Shown: positions 33,830-42,475, counted from the stretch's first letter. The stretch: DNA of 64,000 nt from Halobaculum sp. XH14 (GCF_032116555.1 NZ_CP134949.1:930001-994000); one strand, 5' to 3'. Translations and numbers: made by a program. Notes: generated from the letters alone by a model not told the origin.

Positions 33830-34233
33830 TGCTCACGGGTACTCGCCTGGCCGGTTTGTAGGTTGTGCTGTCCGGCGCGCGACCCGCATGCCCGTCACCG
33901 TCTCACACGCCGATTCGCCCTCCGCCCGCCGCCGAGCCGTTCACCCCGCACGCCGCGAGAATCCGAACTCCCCACGGCCGTACGAGCGGGTGTCGGCAAA
34001 CGACGGTCGAACGACCGTCCGCCCCGCGACGCTCGGCACGACCGGCCACGGGTGGGACTGGAAGGGGCCGCCTCGCTCGGCGAACCCCGGACCCGGTGAG
34101 GCGGGGGCTTCCGCGGTCGTCGCGGTGGCGGTAGTGGTGAGGTGCCGGGTAGCTGAAACAGCAAATGCACGAGACACGGATGAGAGCCGAAGCACTCACC
34201 ACCCTCCCGATACCACACACGAACCAGAAACCG
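33830..34233. other. Intergenic region upstream of trxB
   Basis: 404 bases between divergent genes. Contains the inverted family 2 copy (34035-34114) and nothing else of note. Start-like ATGs at about 34165 and 34180 would add an N-terminus without family character to the 94-residue gene at 34234. Confidence 0.6.
34035..34114 (-). repeat. Dispersed repeat, family 2, inverted copy right of trxB
   Basis: GGCACGACCGGCCACGGG, then TGGGACTGGAAGGGGCC, a short spacer, and GAGGCGGGGGCTTCCG at the far end. The first 35 bases match the reverse complement of 32601-32635 with one mismatch. Confidence 0.85.
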
Positions 34234-34518
34234 ATGCCGGCCGAACTCGACGAGAAGACGACCCGATACGGCGATATGCTCGCCGACGCGCTCGCCGAGG
34301 CCGAGGTGTGCGTCCCGGAGGGGACGCCGCTCCACGAGGCGGCGGTCGAGTGCCGGGAGATGGCCCTGTCGTACCTCGAGGACGGCCGGCACTTCCGGGC
34401 GGCCGACGACCCGGTGAATGCGCTCGCCGCCTACTCGTACGGCTACGGCTGGCTGGACTGTGGCGTCCGGCTGGGATTGTTTTCGGTCCCCGAGGACACT
34501 GAACTGTTCACCACCTGA
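34234..34518 (+). CDS. DUF357-family protein
   Basis: 94 residues. Helical: TTRYGDMLADALAEAEVCVPEGTPLHEAAVECREMALSYLEDGRHF, then AADDPVNALAAYSYGYGWLDCGVRLGLF, the end characteristic of archaeal DUF357. Function unknown; the fold is a helical bundle. I use the ATG at 34234, whose neighbours match the family N-terminus. It precedes the universal stress gene by 41 bases and may share its transcript. Confidence 0.8.
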   Translation: MPAELDEKTTRYGDMLADALAEAEVCVPEGTPLHEAAVECREMALSYLEDGRHFRAADDPVNALAAYSYGYGWLDCGVRLGLFSVPEDTELFTT

Positions 34519-34559
34519 CCGCCACCGGACCTTTCCTCCCCTGTCCCGTAACGCCGACC

Positions 34560-35456
34560 ATGGCGACCCTGCACTTCGACGAGATCCTCGTCCCGACGGA
34601 CGCGAGCGAGACCGCCGACGCGGCGCTGGACGCCGCGCTCTCGCTGGCCTCGCGGACCGGCGCGCGCGTCCACCTGCTCTCGGTGGTGAACCCCTACGTG
34701 CTCTCGAAGGTGACCGACGTCGGCGAGAGCCGGTCGGAGGTCGAGTCGATCGTCGCCGAGGCCGCCGAGCGCGCCCGGGATGCCGGCGTCGGCGTCGAAA
34801 CCGCCGTCGCCGAGGGGGCCCCCCACGAGGAGGTCGGGGCGTACGTCGACGAGCACGGCATCGACGTCGTCGTGATGGGTACCCACGGCCGATCCGGCGT
34901 CGGGCGGGCGCTCATGGGCAGCGTCACCGAGAAGGTCGTGCGGACGGTCGACGTGCCGGTGCTCACGATCCACGAACCGATCCCCTCGTTCGAGCCGAGT
35001 CGGATGCTGCTCCCGACCGACGGGAGCGACCCGGCCACGGCGGCAGAGCGCGTCGCGCTGTCGCTGGCCGACGAGTACGACGCGACCTTGGAGGCGCTGA
35101 GCGTCGTCGACAGCCTCCAGCTCGCGGCCGCCTCGGACCCCGCCGCCGGCGGCGAGGGCATGGCTCAGGTGACCGACCTGCTGAAAGAACAGGCCGAAAC
35201 CGCGGTCCAGAACGTGGCGGCCGACGGGACGTCCGCCGGCGTCAGCGTCGAGACGACCGTCGGGGAGGGCCGCCCGCACGAGCGCATCCTCGCCGCCGCC
35301 GAGGAGCACGACGCCGACGTCATCGTCGTCGGCACGCACGGACGGAGCGGCGTCCAGCGGTTCGTCCTGGGCAGCGTCGCCGAGAAGGTGCTGCGACTCG
35401 CGGATCGACCCGTGCTCGTCGTTCCGGCAGCGAACTCGGACGGGACCGCGGCGTGA
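34560..35456 (+). CDS. Universal stress protein with two UspA domains
   Basis: 298 residues. First UspA domain at about 5-145 (ILVPTDASETADAAL; VVVMGTHGRSGVGRALMGSVTEKVVRTVDVPVL) and second at about 150-290 (MLLPTDGSDPATAAE; VIVVGTHGRSGVQRFVLGSVAEKVLRLADRPVLVV). The GTHGRSG-x9-GS motif for ATP binding is present in both halves. Stress resistance and nucleotide-binding roles are known for the family; the specific partner is unknown. Confidence 0.93.
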   Translation: MATLHFDEILVPTDASETADAALDAALSLASRTGARVHLLSVVNPYVLSKVTDVGESRSEVESIVAEAAERARDAGVGVETAVAEGAPHEEVGAYVDEHGIDVVVMGTHGRSGVGRALMGSVTEKVVRTVDVPVLTIHEPIPSFEPSRMLLPTDGSDPATAAERVALSLADEYDATLEALSVVDSLQLAAASDPAAGGEGMAQVTDLLKEQAETAVQNVAADGTSAGVSVETTVGEGRPHERILAAAEEHDADVIVVGTHGRSGVQRFVLGSVAEKVLRLADRPVLVVPAANSDGTAA

Positions 35457-35474
35457 CGTCCTCGGGCGATCCGG

Positions 35475-36980
35475 CTACTCGAACCGGTAGGTCGGCCCGT
35501 CGTCGCCGTCCTCCACCGCGACCCCGAGCGCCTCGATGTCCTCCCGGAGCGCGTCGGCGCGCTCGTAGTTGCCCGCGGCCCGCTCCTCCTCGCGCACGTC
35601 GAGCACGAGTTCGACCAGGTCGCCGGCGAGGTCGACGTCGCCGTCCGCCTCGCGGCCGAGTTCGAGGCCGAACACGTCGCCGCCGAGTTCCTCGAACGTC
35701 TCGACTGCCCGTCGCAGCCCCCGGTAGTCGTAGCCGTCGGCCGCCTCGTCGGCGACGAGGTCGACCGCCTCGACGTGCCGGTTCACCGCCGAGGCGAGCT
35801 CCAGCAGCGCGTTCGAGGCCGTCCGCACGTCGAAGTCGTCGTTCATCGCCGCGGTGAACTCCTCCCTGGTCGTCTCGACGGCCTCCCGGAGCGCCTCGTC
35901 CGTGGCCTTCGTCCGCGCGTCGACCGAGTCGCAGCCGTCGACGGCGGCCTCGTAGGCGCGTTCGAGGCGCTCCCAGCGCTCCGCGGCTTCTTCCATTGCG
36001 TCGGCCGAGAACGTCTGGTCGCCGCGGTACTGCGCGCCGAGGTAGAACGTGCGGACGACGTTGACGCCGAACTCGTCGAGCGCGTCGCGCACGGTGAAGA
36101 AGTTACCGAGGCTGGAGGACATCTTGTCCTCGGTCGTCCGCAGGAGGCCGTTGTGGAGCCAGTACCGGGCGAACGTGTGTTCGGTGGCCGCCTCGCTCTG
36201 GGCGATCTCGTTCTCGTGGTGGGGGAACACGAGGTCGCGCCCGCCCATGTGGATGTCCAGCGTCTCGCCCAGATGCGTCATCGACATGGCCGAGCACTCG
36301 ATGTGCCAGCCGGGCCGGCCCGCGCCCCACGGCGAGTCCCAGGTCTCGCCCGACGGGAGGTCGCCCCCGTGCTCGTGTTTCCGGTGTTCGCGGATCGCGT
36401 CCTCGCCGACGCCGTCGGCCTTCCACAGCGCGAAGTCCGAGGGGTGACGCTTCTCGGCGAGTTCGTCGGGATCGGCGTCCGATTCGAGTTCCCCGAGCTT
36501 CTGGTTCGAGAGGTCGCCGTAGCGGTCGAACCGGGTGACGTCGAAGTACACCGAGCCGTTCGCCTCGTAGGCGTAGCCGCGCTCGACGAGCGTCTCCACG
36601 AGGTCGATGATCTCCGGGACGTGCTCGGAGACGCGGGGGTACACCTCCGCGCGCAGGAGGTTGAGCCGGCGCATCTCTTCGATGACCTCGCCGGTGAAGT
36701 GGCGGGCGACGTCGGCCTCGGCGTCCCAGCCCTCGCGCTCGCCGACGCGGGCGGCGATCTTCTCGTTCACGTCGGTGACGTTCTCGACGTGCCGGACGTC
36801 GTAGCCGAGGTGTGCGAGCCAGCGGTGGACGACGTCCGCGTGGAACCAGAGGCGCGCGTGGCCGAGGTGCGGGTCGTCCGAGACCGTCAGCCCACAGACG
36901 TACAGCAGGACCTCGTCGTCGGCTGCGGCTTCGAACTCCCGGCTGTCACCCGTCAGGGTGTCGGTCACGGACAGGGTCAT
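35475..36980 (-). CDS. cysS: Cysteinyl-tRNA synthetase
   Basis: Class I synthetase that charges tRNA(Cys). 501 residues with HLGHAR (38-43, HIGH-type), zinc-site residues around Cys29 and WHIECSAM/HHENEIAQ, and DKMSSSLGN (KMSKS-type, about residue 285). The C-terminal DALR-like helical part ends with AGNYERADALREDIEALGVAVEDG. Normal length. Stops 19 bases from the usp stop, convergently. ATG at 36980. Divergent from the ferredoxin fusion. Confidence 0.97.
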   Translation of the reverse strand: MTLSVTDTLTGDSREFEAAADDEVLLYVCGLTVSDDPHLGHARLWFHADVVHRWLAHLGYDVRHVENVTDVNEKIAARVGEREGWDAEADVARHFTGEVIEEMRRLNLLRAEVYPRVSEHVPEIIDLVETLVERGYAYEANGSVYFDVTRFDRYGDLSNQKLGELESDADPDELAEKRHPSDFALWKADGVGEDAIREHRKHEHGGDLPSGETWDSPWGAGRPGWHIECSAMSMTHLGETLDIHMGGRDLVFPHHENEIAQSEAATEHTFARYWLHNGLLRTTEDKMSSSLGNFFTVRDALDEFGVNVVRTFYLGAQYRGDQTFSADAMEEAAERWERLERAYEAAVDGCDSVDARTKATDEALREAVETTREEFTAAMNDDFDVRTASNALLELASAVNRHVEAVDLVADEAADGYDYRGLRRAVETFEELGGDVFGLELGREADGDVDLAGDLVELVLDVREEERAAGNYERADALREDIEALGVAVEDGDDGPTYRFE

Positions 36981-37140
36981 TCGGTCGCCGCTACGCGTGC
37001 CTCCGGGTTAAACCGTCGAACTTCTCGCGGCCCGGGTCCCCGGTCCGTCCCGGTCAACGATGCCCGTTCGAGCGGTCCGACCCCGTCGGCGCTCCCCGGG
37101 GCGCGGTTCCTTTATCACGCTGAGTCGGCTACGGGGGTGC

Positions 37141-37785
37141 GTGGACTCCCCGTTCGACGTTCTCCACGTCGACCCCGACGCGAGCGACCGTGAGATCGAT
37201 CTGGCGTACCGCGAACGCGTGCTGGAGTCCCACCCGGACCAGGGGGGCTCGGCCGAGGAGTTTCAGCTCGTTCGGGCCGCCTACGAGGCGATCAGGGCCG
37301 CCGCCGGCGAGGACGACGGGCGGGCGACCCTGGAGGAGCGCGACGAGCCGAGCCGCGACGAGACGTCCCGGGTCGAGTACCTCAACTACGAGGTGCTCTC
37401 GGACCACGGCTGGGCGGTCGGGGACGACGACCTGTTCGAGAAGGCGTCGGCCGCGGACCTCGACCCGACCGACCACGGCCGGTTCGTCGTCGAACCCGAC
37501 GAGTCGCTGCTCGAAGCCGCCGAGAACCGCGGGTACGCCTGGCCGTACGCCTGCCGCGGCGGGGCGTGTGCGAACTGCGCCGTCGCGGTGACCGAGGGCG
37601 AACTGACCCAGCCCATCGACCACATCCTCCCGCCCGAGATCAGCGACCGCGGCATCCGGCTCTCCTGTAACGGGATGCCGCTGACCGACGAACTGCGCGT
37701 CGTCTACAACGTCAAACACCTGGCCGACCTCGACGACCTCCGCCTGCCGCCACACCCGTTCGAGCGGGCGTATCCGACCGACTGA
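37141..37785 (+). CDS. J-domain-like N-terminus fused to plant-type [2Fe-2S] ferredoxin
   Basis: 214 residues. The N-terminal 55 read as a J domain: PFDVLHVDPDASDREIDLAYR, then ESHPDQGG with the HPD tripeptide (31-33) and LVRAAYEAIRA. A linker (60-110) follows, then the ferredoxin domain with Cys138, 143, 146 and 176 (CRGGACANC...SCNG), spacing as in Halobacterium ferredoxin. The start is GTG at 37141, with TTTATC (about 37111-37117) as TATA at leaderless distance. The J domain would suggest contact with a DnaK-type chaperone. Confidence 0.88.
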   Translation: MDSPFDVLHVDPDASDREIDLAYRERVLESHPDQGGSAEEFQLVRAAYEAIRAAAGEDDGRATLEERDEPSRDETSRVEYLNYEVLSDHGWAVGDDDLFEKASAADLDPTDHGRFVVEPDESLLEAAENRGYAWPYACRGGACANCAVAVTEGELTQPIDHILPPEISDRGIRLSCNGMPLTDELRVVYNVKHLADLDDLRLPPHPFERAYPTD

Positions 37786-37841
37786 GCGGGGAGCCGAATG
37801 CGGGGAGCCGGACCGATCGCGAACCGGAAAGGGGAGGCCGA

Positions 37842-38315
37842 CTACGCGTCCAGCGCCGCCTCGACCGCCCGGAGCGCCGTCGCCCCGTCGCGCCGCCCGA
37901 CGACCACGACGAGTTCACCGTCCCCGAGACCCGTCGCCACCACGTCAACTTCGGCCGTACGGAGACGGCCCAGCGCCGCCTCCAGCGCCCGCGCGTCCAC
38001 CTCGCCCGCCGCGACGACGGCGGTCAGGTCGCCGCCGTCGGCGGTGAACCCGGTGCCGGCGACCGCGAGCAGTTCGTCGTCGTCACTCCCCGCCGGGCCG
38101 ACCCCGCCGTGCATCGTGACCCGCGCGTCGGCGTCGACGGCGGGCGGGTCCAGGTTCGCCCCGAACCGGCGGAGCGCGGTCGCCACGGCGTCCGTCTCGG
38201 CGTCGATGTCGAGCGTCTCGGCGGCGGCGGCGTAGTTCACCACGCCGGCGCGCAGCGCGTCGAACAGGTACGGCCGGGCCCGGACTGCGGCGCGGGCGTC
38301 CTCCGCGACTGTCAT
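37842..38315 (-). CDS. Conserved haloarchaeal protein, 157 residues
   Basis: N-terminal helical segment ARPYLFDALRAGVVNYAAAAETL reads like a small wHTH or dimer helix; the C-terminal half (EVDVVATGLGDGELVVVVGRRDGATALRAVEAALDA) has the beta-alpha-beta order of an ACT-like fold. I associate this arrangement with a haloarchaeal DUF, possibly DUF7523, not certain. A regulator binding a small ligand is plausible. ATG at 38315. Confidence 0.7.
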   Translation of the reverse strand: MTVAEDARAAVRARPYLFDALRAGVVNYAAAAETLDIDAETDAVATALRRFGANLDPPAVDADARVTMHGGVGPAGSDDDELLAVAGTGFTADGGDLTAVVAAGEVDARALEAALGRLRTAEVDVVATGLGDGELVVVVGRRDGATALRAVEAALDA

Positions 38316-38450
38316 ACCTCGGGCTCGAACGCGCCCGCGATAACACCGACGGTTTCTCGGGTGGCGGCCGACGCGTGAACGGGGTCAGCGGACGGGCGGC
38401 TCGCCGGGCCGGCGGGAAGCGGGGGCCGACCGACCGCCACTGAAGCGAAC

Positions 38451-38472
38451 TTCTGTACGAACCCGTACAGAA
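38451..38472 (+). promoter_or_regulatory. Perfect inverted repeat upstream of a small membrane protein gene
   Basis: Arms TTCTGTACG (38451-38459) and CGTACAGAA (38464-38472) around AACC. Nine-base perfect arms at about 50-70 bases before the ATG at 38522. Strong operator candidate; regulator unknown. Confidence 0.55.
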
Positions 38473-38521
38473 AGGTGATTCAGATTACCGTTTTGGGGGC
38501 GGAGGTCCATCGTTCACCTGC

Positions 38522-38794
38522 ATGAGACCGGATCACCTGAACACCGACGACGCGCTCCTGGTGTCGCGCCGGGGGCCGAAGACCGACGGCTCGGTCCTGG
38601 TATCGCTCGCGGTCACACTGGCGGTCGTGTTCGGCGTCCTCGCCGCGTCGGCGCCCGCCGTCGCCGCCGCCGCCGTCGTGCTCGTCGCCGCCGGCTTCCT
38701 CCTCGCGGAGGTTCGCCGGCGGGCGCGTGCCGGCGTCGGCCGACGGCGACGACGGCTCTGCGTCCCGAAAACGTCGGTCTGCGTGACGGTCTGA
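38522..38794 (+). CDS. Small membrane protein, 90 residues
   Basis: Unknown function. Residues 25-60 form two closely packed hydrophobic helices (SVLVSLAVTLAVVFGVLAA; AVAAAAVVLVAAGFLLAEV), followed by an Arg-rich cytoplasmic tail with RRRARAGVGRRRRR and a Cys near the end. The purine-rich GGAGGT at 38501-38506 may be a ribosome binding site (16 bases before ATG). A strong inverted repeat lies upstream. I cannot place it in a family. Confidence 0.6.
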   Translation: MRPDHLNTDDALLVSRRGPKTDGSVLVSLAVTLAVVFGVLAASAPAVAAAAVVLVAAGFLLAEVRRRARAGVGRRRRRLCVPKTSVCVTV

Positions 38795-38926
38795 GACGAC
38801 GACTGCACGGTCCACGGCCGACCGCCCGCACGGTCGACCGCCCGCACGACCGCCACGGAACCGACAGCGGTCCCCGCTGACCCCCTCCGCTCGCCCGCCC
38901 GATTCGTGGCCCCGCCGCGCTCCTCC

Positions 38927-39706
38927 TCACCAGACCGGCTCGAGCGTCTCCCGCGTCCCGCCGGCGACGACCCGTTCGACGTGGGGCGCGACAGCGTGAG
39001 CGGCCGCCTCGAACCGCTCTTTGGCCGATGGCGTCGAGGAGAGCTGGACCGTCACGGGGCTCTCGACCGCGGTCGAGAACCCGCGCGCGATGGTCTCCAG
39101 CCAGTAGGTCGTCGCGTACTCCGGGTCACAGAGGGGAACGAGGAACCCGTCGACGACCTCGTCGAGCCGTGCCAGGTCGAGCCCGCGCCTCGCGCGCAGG
39201 TGACCGGGGTACGGGTCCGGGTGGGCCGTCAGGACGAACTCGCCGGGGACGCGGTCGGCGACGTCCTCGACGAACTCGGTGATGACGGCCGCACGCCAGT
39301 CTGTCCGCTCCTCGTGCTCGCTCGCGTCGAACAGGGCGGTACAGCGCTCGCACCGACAGAACCCCTCGCCGGGGAAGCCGACGGTCAGCAGCCTGACGTC
39401 GGGGCTCGCGGCGACACAGCGGTCCACGCAGTCGTGGATGCGGTCGCGGTACCCCTCGTCGGTCGGGCAGAGCCAGTTCCAGTCGAACTCGCGCCGGGCC
39501 GAACTCGCCCGATCGCCGTCGGCGTCCACGGCGAGCCGGTCGGGTTCGGCGCGCCCCGTCGCGGTGTCGCCGAAGCAGGCGACCGAGTTGATGGCGTCGG
39601 CGCGCGGGTCGACCGTCTCGCCGCTCACCCGCTTGACCGTGTAGTGAGCGACCTCGGGGTCGAGCGAGTCGACCGCGGCCGGGTCGTGCGTCGTGATGCC
39701 GTCCAT
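38927..39706 (-). CDS. Unrecognised protein, TIM-barrel-like, 259 residues
   Basis: No family that I can name. The pattern DWNWLCPTDEGYRDRIHDCVDRCVAASPDVRLLTVGFPGEGFCRCERC, then VITEFVEDVADRVPGEFVLTAHPDPYP, is like hypothetical glycosyl hydrolases in which a Cys cluster follows an Asp/Glu on strand 4. The Cys-rich motif (CRCERC) may bind metal. ATG at 39706 starts MDGITTHDPAAV; the in-frame extension upstream is Gly/Ala/Arg-rich. It is divergent from CbiX. Confidence 0.6.
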   Translation of the reverse strand: MDGITTHDPAAVDSLDPEVAHYTVKRVSGETVDPRADAINSVACFGDTATGRAEPDRLAVDADGDRASSARREFDWNWLCPTDEGYRDRIHDCVDRCVAASPDVRLLTVGFPGEGFCRCERCTALFDASEHEERTDWRAAVITEFVEDVADRVPGEFVLTAHPDPYPGHLRARRGLDLARLDEVVDGFLVPLCDPEYATTYWLETIARGFSTAVESPVTVQLSSTPSAKERFEAAAHAVAPHVERVVAGGTRETLEPVW

Positions 39707-39814
39707 ACCGGCGGTTCGGGCGGGGGCCACTAAGTCGTGTCCCGGGGCGACCACGCGCCGTCGGCCGGAGCCGGCTCCGAAGGCGATAAGGTTCGCGCCC
39801 CCCTGCTCCCGTCC

Positions 39815-40696
39815 ATGAGCCAGGCGCTGGTGATCGTCGCCCACGGGTCACACCTCAACCCCGATTCGAGCGCGCCGACCGTCGCGCACGCCGACACGAT
39901 CAGAGCGACCGGCGCGTTCGACGAGGTCCGGACCGGCTTCTGGAAGGAGGAGCCGAGCCTCCGCGAGGTGCTCCGGACCGTGGCTGCCGAGGAGGTGTTC
40001 GTCGTCCCGATGTTCATCTCGGAGGGCTACTTCACCGAGCAGGTCATCCCCCGCGAGCTCCGGCTCGACGGCTGGGACGTGGCCGACTGGAACTCGGACG
40101 GCCTCTCGGCGGACGTCGCCACCTACGCCGCGAGCGACACCGGCCAGACGGTCCACTACTGCGGCCCGGTCGGCACCCACGAGTCGATGACGGACGTGCT
40201 GGTTCGCCGCGCCGAGTCGGTCACCGGCGACGCCGAGGTGGGCGAGGGGTTCGGGTTCGCCGTCGTCGGCCACGGCACCGAGCGCAACGAGAACTCCGCG
40301 AAGGCCATCGAGTACCACGCCGAGCGCGTCCGCGGTCTGGACCGCTTCGACGAGGTGCGGGCGCTCTACATGGACGAGGAGCCGGAGGTCGACGACCTCC
40401 CCGACTACTTCGAGAGCGAGGACGTCGTGCTCGTCCCGCTGTTCGTCGCCGACGGCTTCCACACCCAGGAGGACATCCCCGAGGACGTCGGCCTCACCGA
40501 CGACTACCGCGAGGGGTACGACGTGCCCGCCGAGGTCGGTGGCCACCGCGTCTGGTACGCGGGCGCTGTCGGCACCGAGCCCCTGCTGGCCGACGTCGTG
40601 CTCGAGCGCGCCGCCGACGCGGGCGCCGACGTCGGCACCGCCGTCGAGGACGTGCGCGAGACGACCCGCGTCGCGGCCCCGGAGGCTGACGACTGA
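39815..40696 (+). CDS. cbiX: Sirohydrochlorin cobaltochelatase CbiX
   Basis: 293 residues made of two CbiX repeats. First: ALVIVAHGSHLNPDSSAPT and VFVVPMFISEGYFTEQVIP. Second: FAVVGHGTERNENSAKAIEYHA and VVLVPLFVADGFHTQEDIP. The His-Gly active sites (HGS, HGT) are kept in both. Inserts cobalt (or iron or nickel) into sirohydrochlorin for cobamide or siroheme. I use the ATG at 39815. The next gene begins immediately at 40697, so the two are tightly coupled. Confidence 0.93.
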   Translation: MSQALVIVAHGSHLNPDSSAPTVAHADTIRATGAFDEVRTGFWKEEPSLREVLRTVAAEEVFVVPMFISEGYFTEQVIPRELRLDGWDVADWNSDGLSADVATYAASDTGQTVHYCGPVGTHESMTDVLVRRAESVTGDAEVGEGFGFAVVGHGTERNENSAKAIEYHAERVRGLDRFDEVRALYMDEEPEVDDLPDYFESEDVVLVPLFVADGFHTQEDIPEDVGLTDDYREGYDVPAEVGGHRVWYAGAVGTEPLLADVVLERAADAGADVGTAVEDVRETTRVAAPEADD

Positions 40697-41785
40697 ATGC
40701 GGGCCGCTCAGTTCGACGCGTTAGTCGACGCCGCGGGCGGTGAGCGCGGCGTCGACTTCGAGGGGCTCCGCGTCTCACGCGACCCCGAAGGCGGGTTCCG
40801 CTTCGAGACGCCCGCCGTGACGGCGACGGGCCTCTCCGAGGCGGAACTGCACGCCCACGCCGACGGCTCGCCACACGTCACGAACTGGTACTTCTGGGAG
40901 CGGGACGTGAAGCGGCGCGACTCGCCGCGGCGCGCGTTCCTCCGACGCGCCGAGGCCGCCGACTCGCGGCAGGTCGCGGACAGGTACGACGCGCTCCGCG
41001 GGGGCCTGGTCACCGAGTGGGGGCAACTCCGCATCGAGGCGACGCTCTCGGACCACGGCGCGCGACGCTACGACCTCCGCCACGTCGACGACGCCGACCG
41101 CGGGGGCTCCGACCTCGAGGCCCACGAGGACCCGTTCGACGCCCGCGAGATCGCCACGCTCGACGACGACGGGCGCTACCGGCCGCTCAAGACCGCCCCG
41201 TCGCTCCCGAGCGGGTGGGTGTTCCCCTCGCTGGACTGGCACGCCGTGCTGGAGGCGGTGGAGGCGTTCTACCCGGTGACCGTGGCGAACTGGTACCGCG
41301 AGCGCGAGGGCGAACTGGACGTGAGCCACTGGCGGGAGACGGCCGAGCGCCAGACCGGCATCTACGACGTGATCGAGGAACTCCCGCGCGAATCCGTCGA
41401 GCACGTCGCGAGCGCCTGCTGTGTCGACTCGCAGTGTCTGAAGCGCCGCGAGTGGGAGTACGACGAGGGCGACGAACTCGCCGCCGACGGCGGGACGGGG
41501 GCGTTCCCGTGCCGGGAGCCGTGCTCGCTCGTGGTCGCTGCCTCCCGGAAGTGGACGACCCTCGAGCGCGAGGAGGAGCGCGAGTTCGGCATCTCGCTGA
41601 CGCCGAGCGAGGCCGAGCAGGTGGGCGAGATCGTCGACGCCGTCGCGGACGGCCGGGTCGAGGAGATCCGCGAGGCGGACGTGGGCGAGGGCGCGAACCG
41701 CTACCGCGCGCGCTACCTGCGGGCAAAGCACATGGGCGAGGACGGGACGCTCGACTGGACGGACGGGAACGAGACCGACTCCTGA
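40697..41785 (+). CDS. DR2241-family CbiX partner with cysteine cluster
   Basis: 362 residues. Cysteines cluster late: SACCVDSQCLKRREW and CREPCSLVVAA, four or five Cys that fit a [4Fe-4S] cluster as in the DR2241 4Fe-4S domain. The first 180 residues are a separate alpha/beta domain. It begins one base after the cbiX stop. In other organisms the DR2241 gene accompanies CbiX; a structural or redox role in cobaltochelation is likely but not shown. Confidence 0.8.
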   Translation: MRAAQFDALVDAAGGERGVDFEGLRVSRDPEGGFRFETPAVTATGLSEAELHAHADGSPHVTNWYFWERDVKRRDSPRRAFLRRAEAADSRQVADRYDALRGGLVTEWGQLRIEATLSDHGARRYDLRHVDDADRGGSDLEAHEDPFDAREIATLDDDGRYRPLKTAPSLPSGWVFPSLDWHAVLEAVEAFYPVTVANWYREREGELDVSHWRETAERQTGIYDVIEELPRESVEHVASACCVDSQCLKRREWEYDEGDELAADGGTGAFPCREPCSLVVAASRKWTTLEREEEREFGISLTPSEAEQVGEIVDAVADGRVEEIREADVGEGANRYRARYLRAKHMGEDGTLDWTDGNETDS

Positions 41786-41866
41786 CTCGGGGCCCGGCGT
41801 CGCGACGAGCAGCCGAGCCGGCCGGGTACGAACCGTCGACCTGGCCGGGGAGGAGCGGCCGGCGTC

Positions 41867-42475
41867 TCAGGTCCGGAGCACGTACGCCGCGCCACAGACC
41901 GAGAGCACGACCGCCAGCAGGCCCATCGCCACGGCGAAGCTGTTCAGCGTGAGGACGGCGATCACGCCCGCGAGCAGCGCGGTCAGGGCGAACGCCGCGA
42001 GCAGCAGCGAGACGGACTCGTCGCCGGGCCACCTGCTCCCGTCGCCCAGCCGCCGTCCCTGGTCCGGGCCCCCGGACTGGCCGGACCCCTGATCGGTCCC
42101 GCGCTTGGGCGGCTGTGAGAGGGCGTCGTCCACGTCGACGCCCGCCGTTCTCTCGCGCGGCTCCAGCGCGAGGTCCACGTCCGCGCCGTCGGCACCGTGG
42201 CCGGTGATCACTTCGAGGCCGCCGCCGACCGGTTCGGGGACGTCCGCGGCGTCGACGTGGACGTGGCGCGTCTCCCCCTCGTCGACGAAGTGGTTGGCCG
42301 CGCTCACGGAGGTCAGGTCCGCGAGCCGGTCCCGAAAGCGGACGTGGACGTGCACCGCCTTGCCCCGGTTGTCCAGCGCGAGCGTGAACGAGCCGCTGCT
42401 CGTGAACGACGCGGGAGCGTCCACGCCGTTGAGGCGGTCGCGGTTGAGGACGACGCGCAGCGGCTCCGAGGACAC
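41867..42475 (-). CDS. Haloarchaeal protein with soluble head and two C-terminal helices
   Basis: 202 residues. N-terminal beta-sandwich-like domain (LRVVLNRDRLNGVDAPASFTSSGSFTLALDNRG; AVHVHVRFRD), Asp/Gly/Gln-rich linker (about 120-150), and two hydrophobic helices (SLLLAAFALTALLAGVIAVLTL; AVAMGLLAVVLSVCGAAYVL) at the end. Orientation suggests the head is cytoplasmic. No known function; possibly the DUF7524 family (uncertain). Confidence 0.7.
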   Translation of the reverse strand: MSSEPLRVVLNRDRLNGVDAPASFTSSGSFTLALDNRGKAVHVHVRFRDRLADLTSVSAANHFVDEGETRHVHVDAADVPEPVGGGLEVITGHGADGADVDLALEPRERTAGVDVDDALSQPPKRGTDQGSGQSGGPDQGRRLGDGSRWPGDESVSLLLAAFALTALLAGVIAVLTLNSFAVAMGLLAVVLSVCGAAYVLRT

